Assembly (NCBI RefSeq): GCF_964340395.1
Contig: NC_135570.1
Location: forward strand, 14,642,822-14,697,821
Length of the DNA: 55,000 nt
From: Glandiceps talaboti
Lineage: Eukaryota; Hemichordata; Enteropneusta; Spengelidae
Reading direction: 5' to 3'
Shown here: positions 25,301 through 36,026 of the stretch, piece after piece
How positions within the stretch are numbered: position 1 is the stretch's first letter
Layout: every line of letters begins with the position of its first letter
Notes under the pieces: model-generated
The model's database searches: none
What the model was told of the DNA's origin: nothing
The model's input: only the letters and a program-made list of their open reading frames with translations
Translations under genes and position numbers: made by a program

Positions 25301-26261
25301 ACGGGAGCCGCTGTCTTTTATCCCCTCCAACAATATAGTACAGACGAACTTTTCTTAAGTGTAAAATCATAGTAAAACTTGTGATGTACAGGATTACCCA
25401 TACGAGGATTTAATTCGTTATTTCTCTTCCATAGAAAATTAAAGGAGATAGCCGCCAGATAAACAGACTGCTGTGAGGAAAAGCGTCTCACACACATGTG
25501 TACACAACAAAGACGTGAAAAAATACCTCGTCGTATATATCTTAATTATTGTTTTGCCTGGATGTTTCTTTTCCTTCGGATTTTGAAAGATTCCAATGCC
25601 CGAAGCCACTTCGTAATGATATTCGCGAAGTCAGCCCCCAAGAAGTGATTCGCGGGTATTGGAAAAGAAAATTGATGACCCTTCCAAGGAGAATAATTTT
25701 TTCGTTTCACTCATCTCATCTGCAAACCAAAATAATTAGTTATTCTCTGGGGATATACAGGGGGATCAAAAGCTGCCGAATTTCTACATACATATGAATA
25801 GGAAGAAGTGAATGACAAGATAGCAGTTTTACTGGGTCTTCCCTAGACGGGTGGACACTTACTTAATAATTTTGGCGCCACTGCCCACCGTGTATTAGGA
25901 AATGAGCAGTGACTCATCACGGGGAGACCAGATTTAGACAATGAGTGATTTTGAAATTTAACGGACATGTGGCATTACGCACGTTCCTTGTGTTGTTATT
26001 AGCTATTTAAGACATTCGATGTAGACTTCACTTGTCTTCACCTAATTTACTTTATCGCTATTAAGTCATTTTCCACGTGCGTCTCTCTCCATAATAAGGT
26101 CAATAAGAAGCCTTACTTGCATAACAGAATTGATGTAAAACACGAAATCCACATGTGTCGTCTATTTAAATCAAAAGTAAAAGACGTCGTCAATATGTTG
26201 CACGTGTTTGTTTGGGTTTTGAATGTGTTCCCATTAACCATTAGCCGAGAAGAGCATTTTT
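22386..26261. other. 3.9 kb gene-free stretch
   Basis: Short frames only. The 24154-24429 frame contains a hydrophobic run but no recognised domain. A CACAAG|GTAAGA donor-like site sits at 23805 and a POU octamer at 23272-23279. TTTGGCGCCACTG at about 25871-25883 and GGGCGCCACTG at about 19816-19826 are similar short words. Confidence 0.45.
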
Positions 26262-27053
26262 TTCATAACGTAACAACAGGTAACATGAAAAATCAGTATA
26301 ACTATCTGATCCTCTGTCATTACTTAACTAGCATCGTATTTGATCAGTGTGATTCGTTCATAACGTAACTAGTAACGCGTATAATCAGTGTGACTCGACA
26401 TGACTAGTACCGTATGATCAACGTGAATCTTCATAACGTGATTAGAGTATGATGAGCATGACTCTGTAATAACGTAACTAGTAACGCATTTGATCAGTGT
26501 GACATTCATAGAGTAACTAGTAACGCGTATGATCAGTGAGACTCTAATAACGTAACTAGTAACGCATTTGATCAGTGTGACATTCATAACTTGACTAGTA
26601 ACGCATTTGATCAGTGTGACATTCATAGAGTAACTAGTAACGCGTATGATCAGTGAGACTCTAATAACGTAACTAGTAACGCATTTGATCAGTGTGACAT
26701 TCATAACGTGACTAGTAACGCGTATTATCAGTGTGACATTCATAGAGTAACTAGTAACGCGTATGATCAGTGAGACTAATAACGTAACTAGTAACGCGTA
26801 TGATAAGTGTGACATTCATAACGTGACTAGTAAAGCGTATGATCAGTGTGACATTCATAAAGTAACTAGTAACGCGTATGATCAGTGAGACTCTAATAAC
26901 GTGACTAGTAACGCATTTGATCAGTGTGACATTCATAACGTGACTAGTAACTCGTATGATCAGTGTGACATTCATAAAGTAACTAGTAACGCGTATGATC
27001 AGTGTGACTCTTTAGTAACGTGACTAGTAACGCTTAGGTTAGTGTGACTGTTT
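26262..27053. repeat. 39-bp minisatellite with 78-bp higher-order pattern, about 19 copies
   Basis: The consensus unit is about 39 bp: ATAACGTGACTAGTAACGCG, then TATGATCAGTGTGACATTC. Two subtypes alternate in much of the array: ACGCGTATGATCAGTGAGACTCTAAT and ACGCATTTGATCAGTGTGACATTC, giving a 78-bp dimer. Copies before about 26460 are more diverged. A full unit of the first subtype carries three 6-bp palindromes (ACTAGT, ACGCGT, TGATCA). Because 39 is divisible by three, the minus strand stays open as a 13-residue repeat resembling MNVTLIIRVTSHV; this is a by-product of the period. Confidence 0.92.
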
Positions 27054-29635
27054 GGTACAGCTACTTGTTTTATCATTTATCATGAAATAAAAGATCCCCT
27101 GACAAATTTAAAACAAATATTGCGTGTTAGTCACACAAAATGCAACAAGCAATACACTTTTTAGACTCGGTGTTTACTTGGCTTTTTTAAATATTTATTT
27201 TGTTAAAAGTTGAGTAGAATCCTAAAGCACAAAGGAACACAATAAACTCAAAATATTTGGAAATTTGCCAAGTAGAGATACGGCATCAAATTACCCCAGT
27301 ATTGTGTTGTTAGTAAGGGCAATGTTTGACAACGCGTATCAATGTATGCTGTGAACCGAGTTTGCTTTGAAATTAATCCCTCCATATACGTGTTTATACA
27401 ATCATTAAATACATAAATCCATTGTTTTAAGTATCATACACTTGTAATCCCTGTTGTATCTACAGTTGCAAATCCACTCTTCCATGTTCTCTCGTGAGAA
27501 TGCCTTTTTCTTTGTTACAATCCCTTCCGCCAAATTACTTTTCACGTTCGTTGGTCTGATTTTGTCGAAGTAATTATAAATTCCATTTAAAGCATACAGT
27601 CAATTTTAGCAGTGCATGACTCATATCATTTTCACATATTCAAAGCCACATTTTGATTCGAATTAAGTTTTTTTAAGTCTCCTTACTGAAAGGTGCAATG
27701 TTGACGGGAAACAATCAGCATTTTGGTTTCATTTCCATATGTTTAGTATGTAGGATCATACGCGGTGACAAAATAATGCCTTCTGGTGAAAACGCGGTAT
27801 CAATGATTCAAACAGCTGCCGACAACGGTCCTTTCATTCAATGTTCCGAAATTGTCAACATTTGACCTAACAATGTTGGATTTTTTTTCCCGCGCACACA
27901 GAACAGATGCCTTCTGGAACTTTCACCTATTCCAGTTCGGTTGCCACAATGATGTGCAGATCTTCACAACGTATACATAGCCTATCTTACAATAGATGTG
28001 TCGAAACTACACAAGTACATTTCTTTCGTTCCTTTAGTCACACGGATGAAGTCGGTATTACCGGGTGATCATAAAGGCTACAAAAGTCATCTATGAGTGA
28101 TCCCCTAGGAGGTACCAATTCATTTGACCGTAAACAAGTACCGTAGGAAAGTAGACGAATTTCTGAAATGCCCCGGAGATACCCGTTAGATATATCATCC
28201 ATACAGAATAGGTACTGAACAGGGACAATGCTGGGTTGATGTTTTGTATTCTTCACTGATTTCCTATCCGTACTCCCTGTCAGCTATTAATTTCATCAAA
28301 GGCAAATGATAGTAAGTACTATATATTCATACCCGAAATACCTATACCGCTGTGAGACAGATATTTTTTCTTTTAAAACAAAACAGCAGCCCCCCCCCCC
28401 CACCACTGTTGTAATGTAATTTCTCTGTTAAGTCAGTAAAAGCAGTTTTGACAAAGTCATGTGACAATACAGGTAAGGACATAAAGTTAGACTACTTGTA
28501 ATCAATGGTTATTGAAACATGACTTTCTTCGGCGATTTCTCAAATATTCACAGTGAGTAGTTTGATTGAATTAGGTATGCACACCGTGTTATTCCATTAT
28601 GAAATTAATTTTTAAACATGCATCAATATATCCATAAAATCCATGGATATTACAAAAGATGAAGACTACCGTGATAAGTATTGATCTCGACAAACGTAAA
28701 GAAGTCGCTGACTGAATACTATCATTGCATTTTATGCACAAGTTATTTGATAAAGCCGTGTCCACAATCACAGTTTATCTTTTATAAGATATATGACAAA
28801 CCAATAATCATTAACAGTTTCAAGATCTACCAAACTTGTAATTTTGCTCGGTTTTTTCTTTCAATTATGCAATCTTCTTACATACATATTCTTGACTTCA
28901 AAAACTTGGATTTCTGTCAAAAGAAGTCCCTCAATCACGACAGAGGGATTGTGATTGAAACATTTGATGTTTTTATTTGATGAGATGTTCTAGATTTCCT
29001 AAGTGAAGTCCTGGCTTTTCATAGCAAGCTGTCATTGTCAAGTTTCTTCCTCTTGTACATTGAATTCTGCCTCAGTACATTCGCTAACAAAGGAAAGACA
29101 TGTTTACTCAAGGCGCTGTAGAAATTGAAAGCAGCTCAAATTTCGCCTTTGAGTGACTGGATTTCGAACTACCCTTTTCAAGTGGCAAATTAGTCCTTCG
29201 AGCAGAATTGACAATACAATATCTCCCTCGTCCTGTTCTGCACGAATGCCGTGCTATCGTCAACAGTGAAATGTCTTAAGTTTACAATTCAGTGTACTCA
29301 TATAGATTACCAACAGTATAACTTCAGTCGCTGATAAACCAACTAAAGTTACTTAACGGAGAACATTTTACAATTTCCTTAGTAGTGACGTCAGAGTCCT
29401 CCACAAACAATGTCCCTATGGTAACTCTAATTAATTTCTAACTAACATTATCATATTTACGATTGGTATTCACCTACCAGTACATTTTGGAATAACAACG
29501 TTTGAACATATAAAATGCGTTACGTTTACATGCATTCATGTTTCTTTGGTCTGTTCTAGAGGTATCATGTCTAGATTGTCTAAAGCTACTTTATGCTTAC
29601 TAGGTTTCACTTTGTCAAACACTGTTGTATTCTAA
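27054..29635. other. 2.6 kb gene-free stretch
   Basis: No recognised gene. TTTCCCGCGC at about 27887-27896 is an E2F-like site, and 12 consecutive C lie at 28390-28401. An 8-bp hairpin TCAATCAC/GTGATTGA is at 28931-28958, and a CRE, TGACGTCA, at 29396-29403. Confidence 0.5.
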
Positions 29636-30110
29636 TAAAGTCTAGTCTAGTCTAGTCTAGTCTGGTCTGGTCTGGTCTGGTCTGGTATACTCTGGTCCGG
29701 TCTAGTCCATTCCAGTCTGGTCTGGTATAGTCTGGTCTGGTCTGGTCCGGTCCGGTCCGGTCCACTCCAGTCCAGCCCAGTCTAATCAAGTCTAGTCTTG
29801 TCTGGTCTAGTCTGGTCTGGTTTGGTCTGGTCCGGTCCGATCCAGTCCAGCCCAGTCCAATCTAGTCTAGTCTGGTCTAGTCTAGTCTGGTCTGGTGCGG
29901 TCCGATCCAGTCCAGCCCAGTCCAATCTAGTCTAGTCTGGTCAGGTCTAGTCTGGTCTGGTGCGGTTCGGTCCAGTCCAGCCCAGTCCAATCTAGTCTAG
30001 TCCAGTCCGGTCTGGTCCGGTCCAACCCAGTCCAATCTAGTTTAGTCTAGTCCAGTCTAGTCTAGTCTTAGACTAGTCTTTCTCAGTTTAGTATGGTCTA
30101 GTCTATTCAT
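29636..30110. repeat. TCTAG/TCTGG/TCCGG/TCCAG pentanucleotide array with 65-bp higher order
   Basis: The array consists of 5-bp words T-C-(T/C)-(A/G)-G repeated about 90 times. Superimposed is a longer unit: the marker CCAGCCCAG recurs at 29772, 29847, 29912 and 29977, i.e. spacings of 75, 65 and 65 bp (15, 13 and 13 pentamers). Transitions at positions 3 and 4 of the pentamer account for nearly all variation. Confidence 0.93.
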
Positions 30111-30232
30111 ATATGAGTCACGTATAGTCTCTCAGTTAAATTTTGTTTAACCTGCAGTATTTCTGAACAAAAAGTTATAGTTTACACAAACCAACTGACT
30201 TGATACTCATTACCACCCAATTTTGTAAATTA

Positions 30233-30350
<118 letters not shown>

Positions 30351-30370
30351 GTAATGTATATGTGTGTGTA

Positions 30371-30712
30371 TCATCGGCGTCACAATACATCCATTATGAA
30401 AAACGCATTCCGTTCTTTCGTTCTGACGTCACGTGATTACTACGCTATTTAAGCTTATCGTCTGCAACATCATTGACGTCACAAATCATTCTATTTGAAA
30501 AGTATATTCTATCTTGCGTCAAGTGAAAACTCTATTTTATCGTCTGGAACATCATTGACTTCACAAAACATTCTTTTATGGCAAATGCATTCCATTATTT
30601 CTTGCGTCACATGAAAACTGTTATTTACAAAACTCTTCCTTTATAAAAAAAAAAAAAAACCCAAAAAAACATGTTCCATTTTACTTCTTTAAGTCACGTG
30701 ATCAAATGTCTT
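30371..30712. repeat. Degenerate ~85-100 bp tandem units with CRE and E-box motifs
   Basis: Three to four diverged units follow the order (A/T)TCATTGACGTCACAAA, CATTCTTTATGAAAA-GCATTCCATT, CTTGCGTCACGTGAAAACT, CTATTTTATCGTCTG(C/G)AAC. CRE TGACGTCA is perfect at 30424-30431 and 30474-30481 and mutated (TGACTTCA) near 30556. CACGTG occurs overlapping the first CRE (TGACGTCACGTGA, 30424-30436) and at 30694-30699, with mutated CAAGTG and CACATG forms in between. A poly-A run (30646-30660) interrupts the last unit. Confidence 0.6.
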
Positions 30713-32701
30713 AGTATCTCATTGAGTATTATGTTCCATTAGTTGCATACAATATGGCATCAGTCGTACAGAGCAGTATTTCAATATCTCTGGGGCATAC
30801 ATATAGAATGAGTTGCGCTTTAACACTATTGCTGTGAACAATTTTAACCTTTCTTCACTTAGTTAATCACATTACGATTACATTGTCATTTTTGGCGCCA
30901 ACAGAATAATAAGAGTCGCCGAGCAGACACATAATATGGCATTTTAAATAAACTGAAGCAGACCTATTGTAATTACTGGGTCTCTGCGTCTGAACTGGAT
31001 TGGGGCGATCGTTTCGCTCAAGATTTATTCATTCTTCTTTCCAGATCAATTTATGAGAAGAGTAATAATTTTTATTTGACACTTTATCAAGGCACAAAAA
31101 TACCTTTCCCTAGATATTAGCTGATAGTATATTCAGTTTCATTAGAGTTGCCTGACTTGGGGTAGGATAGCCATATGAAAGATTCATATTGAACGTAAAA
31201 CTATTCATTAGTAATAAATAGTCGTTCCTACTAGCTTTCATTTGAGTGCTTAGTCATTCCAACTAAGTTTACTACGGATATCGATATACACTGATGTATG
31301 CCATGTTGTTTCAATCATACCCGATTGCATAGAGGTAACACTCACAGTCAAATGTGTACGGTAAACGACAGCTCGTTTTCCCGGGTCACAATTTGTCTTG
31401 AAGCGCAATTTCGTTATCTTTGACAAAATAACCTTTAACCCGGGTAATCTTTGATATGTTCTAAGAAGCTTTCAGTTTTCACGCCAAATGAACTAATCGT
31501 TCATTACCGAATATCTCAAAGTGGACTGCTCACCCTACTTACGGATTTTCTGTCCTCCGAGAAACGTCTAAAGTTTTGTGACGATTTCTAAATCAGACAT
31601 CGCTTCCAGGATTTGTCTCGATTGATGTATCTAGGCGTTTTTATAACAAAGTCTGACTTGGGAAAATCATTTCGGCTTTTGTTGCCTCAACTTTTTTCGT
31701 CACGAGAACTAATGACATTGCTTCGTAGAGGAGGATGTGCGGAACTTTGGATAAGCCTTGCCTTCCGACAATACATCTTTCTTACTTCTTAACCCGCCAG
31801 CTTGATTATAAGAATATTAGGGGAGTGATATCCTAATGAGTAGCAATATGAAGAATGAATTATTTAATCGAATGCTGTGTTCTGTGCTTCGTTCCATTGT
31901 TGTATACAGTTGGCTATTGATGAACTCTCTCCTTTGTTCAACAGTCTCAGAGATTCCAATCAAATGATCAAATGTGATATCTCTGCATGGCTGTCCTCCT
32001 GCGCTTATCATGTCTTTATATATAGCTAATAAGGAAAGCCTTTACAAAAAACTCCTTTCCCGAATTTTGATAACATTCACAACCCTAAAGGTACTAGTTG
32101 AAGTTGATCATTTCATGGCATAAATTTTAAGATTGTTAGCGACCGAGTACCAGTATTGTTAGATATTATTCTATTATTAGAATAATTTGAACCATAACAT
32201 CTCATTCCAGTTTTTAATTTGCTAGTAATGATTTGTTACTTGTTATAGCCATAATGTTGGCACAGCTAACATTTCAGATTGTCACCATTTTTATATTACA
32301 TCATAATTTACAAATTGCAAATATAGTGAAGTTGTAAATTCTGTTAAACTTTCACAGGGCTTGAGGACAACACCAGTTTGATGATCGAGTTATATGTGTA
32401 AAACAGTCTGTCTGTGTAGTGTAAATGAACAAAGGAAAGCCTCGGGATTGTTACTTGCCAAACAACAATTACAAGTCTCCGTACGAACACAACTTTTCAT
32501 TTCATCAGTGGTATACCCGAAGGATTACGATGCTATTGTTCACCTCTTGCAGTCATTCGCACGTCTGTCGAGAACTGTTATAGTTCCGTAGATCCATGTA
32601 ATTGCAATAATGATCCTCAAGCCCTAGTATACGTATTGATCCAATTTACTCTATCCAAGGTGTAAATTAAAGTGTATTACAAACTTGAGCCTGTATTCTC
32701 A
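30713..32701. other. Intergenic, no supported gene
   Basis: A minus-strand frame at 31817-32011 (ATG at 32009-32011, 64 codons) begins MISAGGQPCRDITFDHLIG and has coding-like codon choice over its first 50 codons, but no family was recognised and no donor is apparent. No other feature was seen. Confidence 0.45.
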
Positions 32702-32883
32702 AGGCGTTAAAACGCCTCGGGCTATTGATTACACGACGACGTTCTTAGCTCTCCTGAAGTGTTGATGACGTCATCCAACATGGCGCAGGCTTCTTGTTCA
32801 TTTACAATCCAGGCACTAGAAATACGTTGCTATCGACTCGACAGATACACGTGTTAGGGTGAGTGCGTCACAAACAAAACAAT
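32702..32883 (+). promoter_or_regulatory. Candidate promoter/first exon with CRE, YY1-like start and donor
   Basis: Seen in order: a perfect hairpin AGGCGTT-AA-AACGCCT (32702-32717), a perfect CRE in GATGACGTCATC (32766-32773), CCAACATGGCG (a good translation-start context that also resembles a YY1 site, ATG at 32780), CACGTG at about 32851-32856, and a strong donor AGG|GTGAGT with GT near 32861. The ATG frame (MAQASCSFTIQALEIRCYRL...) stops with TAG just before the donor. If the exon is real, the ATG is therefore an upstream frame or the exon is non-coding. Inference only. Confidence 0.28.
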
Positions 32884-33230
32884 GATAAGATAATGTGCAA
32901 ACGAGTCAATACACATTTACCAATGTATAAAGGTAACATTGAACGAACGAATGGTATTTGAAACTAGGCTACGCGTACGCAGTTACATCAGATATCTCAT
33001 ATTAGTTATTCTTTAGTGGTTCATATCTTTTTAAGCTATTATTTAATATTGCGTAAGCTTCTGAAAACTTAAACTTAAGATAAAATTTATTTGCCCAATG
33101 AGTGACATTTTAAATAGAGATTAATTAGATATTAACACGTGTCGGTCTTGGTGGAAATATATATTTATGATGTATTGCGGTTCAAATAAAAATAACGTAT
33201 ATGTTATTCCGTACATAGGTATAGCTTAAT

Positions 33231-33590
<360 letters not shown>

Positions 33591-34397
33591 ACATGAAGTG
33601 TTTGATGTGTTAAATAAAACAGTAAAGTTCATACTGTATAAATAGAAGTCGTAATCCATTGTTCATTTCATACTCCGAGCCGACATACGAAAACCATACA
33701 TTCCAGTTCATTTCATTTCATTTCATTTATAAAAAGGTCGGTGTCTACAATGTTAATTGATCTTCCAAGTTACTTTCGATCGCTCATAGTAAAATATAGA
33801 CTCAGGGTTATTAAAACGATCATCCCAACATGTACCCCAACTTATGGTCGTCTGCAGGTGTTCATTTGACTGAAACATACACCACTTTCATCGAGTGTTC
33901 ATTTCTCTCTCTAATTGATTACATTTCACATCACATACTCATTGTTACAAGTAAAACGTTTAAAATTCATGCGATTTTTACGCATAAATCTGTTGGAGAT
34001 GGCAATATTTTTCATGCCACCTGGGGAGTGTTACATCCAGTGGAATTTTGACGACCGGCGAATCGCCAAAGGGCAAGGTGCTCTCGCGAGATTTGAGATG
34101 AAACTCTTGTGACTTTCAGCCTAACACCTGTATTATAAACCTATGAATTTATATCGCTTTCTAGTTGAACTTGAATTTGAGGCATTTTTGGCATACACGA
34201 GACGACAACGTCAATAGCAGGCCTGACAGAAGCCTATTTACCATGTATGTTAACCAAAATCATTTTATTTGCAAAAACAATAATAGTAATACTGATAAAA
34301 TATGGAAGAACAAGAGGCTGTGAAAAAGACGGTGTTTGATAACAGAATCACAAAATCTCAATTATTTACTCTAATTGTTATGTAAGTGCGACGCTCG
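33591..34397. other. Intergenic, no gene seen
   Basis: Contains a short (CATTT)n run at about 33709-33729. Open frames at 33830-34112 overlap in two phases, and neither resembles a protein. Confidence 0.5.
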
Positions 34398-34760
34398 CAT
34401 TTAGATGTTTTAGCTGTGATTACATTTGTAAATTTTTTTCGAAAATGACACTTTTATTCGGATGGAAAGAGAAATTTATAGCATTTTGGTTGTTGCCTGA
34501 TATTCGACAAATACAATTTTAAAAAAATCAATTATTTCAGCTGTTGCCTGAAATCGACAAATGAAGTATGAAATTTACATTATGTTAGCAGCTGCCCCCA
34601 AAATGACATCTAAATCAAATCTACATTATTTTAGTTGTTACGTGAAATTCGAAAATTACGAAACGGAAATTTACATTTCGTCGATAATTACACGTTACGT
34701 GAATTTAAAAGAAAGGCAGCTGAAATTCTTTTTTTTGTTTAAACAAATTTGACGAATGAA
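34398..34760. repeat. Degenerate short-unit repeat
   Basis: The word TTTCAGCTGTTGCCTGAAATTCGACAAAT recurs in diverged form at about 34479-34514 and 34532-34561. More weakly it recurs at 34627-34655 (TTTTAGTTGTTACGTGAAATTCGAAAATT) and near 34700. Spacing is irregular (about 53 and 95 bp). It could be an old tandem repeat; boundaries are uncertain. Confidence 0.4.
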
Positions 34761-35823
34761 AAATGAAGTTTCCTTATTTTAATAATTATGTGAATAATAG
34801 TTCGTCGAATCTGATGGCACAACTGTAGACTATGGGCAGGAGACTTGTTTTTTTTTATATTGTTATTTTCATGACGAGATATATATATATTCAATCACAT
34901 GTTATCAGCTTTGACGCGAAAAATGCATGAACCAACCAGATTAAATGGGGTGTAATCACTCTAATGAGCAGATAAATACCATAATTGCCGCGATATAACT
35001 CTAGAGTGAATTCCACACATCAGATGCAAACTTAATGACATGTAAATTTCATTCATAAAACCTAACCGTGCTAAAGTAATGAGGAGATACTAATTAGTTC
35101 ATGAAATGAATTGATGTTATATGATTTAGTGCGTCGAGGGATTCTGCTTACGTCGTGAAATATACACATGTAAAACAAACCTATCGGGAATACTTCATAT
35201 TTGGACAACTGCACAAAAATTACAAAGCTGTCGGTTAAAATTGATAGGAAAGGCGGATTAATGTGACATCAACGCACATCCTTTAAAACGCACTCATAGA
35301 ATAAGCAGAATACCGTAATATTTGATAACCGAAATTAATTCAAGTTTGGTCTATTAAGCATGCGGCGATAACATATTGGCACGGGCTTTTGTGCATTCCT
35401 TTACACCCAAGCATTCAATTTCAGTATTCCCAATGCTACTAGCAGAGTGTAAGGGAATTTTGGTAACAGTTTACGCAAGAAATACCCAGCGTAATTCCAC
35501 CTCGTAATTTTGTTAAGTTAAAACAATATTTCAAAATTGATAGCAATTCGTAATCATGCTATGAATGCATAAAATGATTATAAACATTGTTCAATGAATG
35601 CTTATAGGATTGATTGCTTTCAGATAATGAACTAAAGGTTATTTCAGCAGCAGACCCTTTTGGACGAAACCATTTTATCATTATTGCAACCGTTGTCGTT
35701 ACGACGACCAATTTTGGTAACCGTGACAAGACGGTATCTTCAAACGACTTTGATTCGAACGATTCATTTAACATCACGAGTGTGTAAAGCATTTATGTCA
35801 AGACACGGAAAGTTCAATAACCA
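34761..35823. other. Intergenic, no gene seen
   Basis: Only short frames. A TAT dinucleotide patch lies at about 34880-34891. Confidence 0.5.
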
Positions 35824-36026
35824 CGCATGCGCATACTACAGACGGTAATTTTGGGTCACTTTGGGCGTGCTTTGCAGCGAGGAAACTACCGAACTGGTCC
35901 TTTCCATGAATTTTACAACACTCTTTTTGCATCATCCACTTGAACTGTGAAAACATCTCCGTAAACTCTAACGTTGTGGAAATATATTCAAGGAAATTGT
36001 GCAGAAAATAGCCGAGAAAATATCAG
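35824..36026 (+). promoter_or_regulatory. Candidate promoter/5' exon with NRF-1-like site and donor
   Basis: CGCATGCGCA (35824-35833) is close to the NRF-1 consensus, a site usual in TATA-less promoters. About 190 bp downstream the sequence reaches ATATCAG|GTAAGC, a good donor with GT at 36027-36028. The intervening segment is relatively CpG-rich at its start and has only one short ATG frame (about 35908). The layout resembles the candidate at 2066-2425. No coding exon was found downstream within reach. Inference only. Confidence 0.28.

Noticed and set aside
26369-26975. Repeated 13-residue frame (MNVTLIIRVTSHV-like) on the minus strand
   Set aside because: The minisatellite period of 39 bp is divisible by three, so frames stay open automatically. 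There is no unique flanking coding sequence.
32821-32866. Telomeric repeat (TTAGGG)
   Set aside because: Only a single GTTAGGGT occurrence, not an array.
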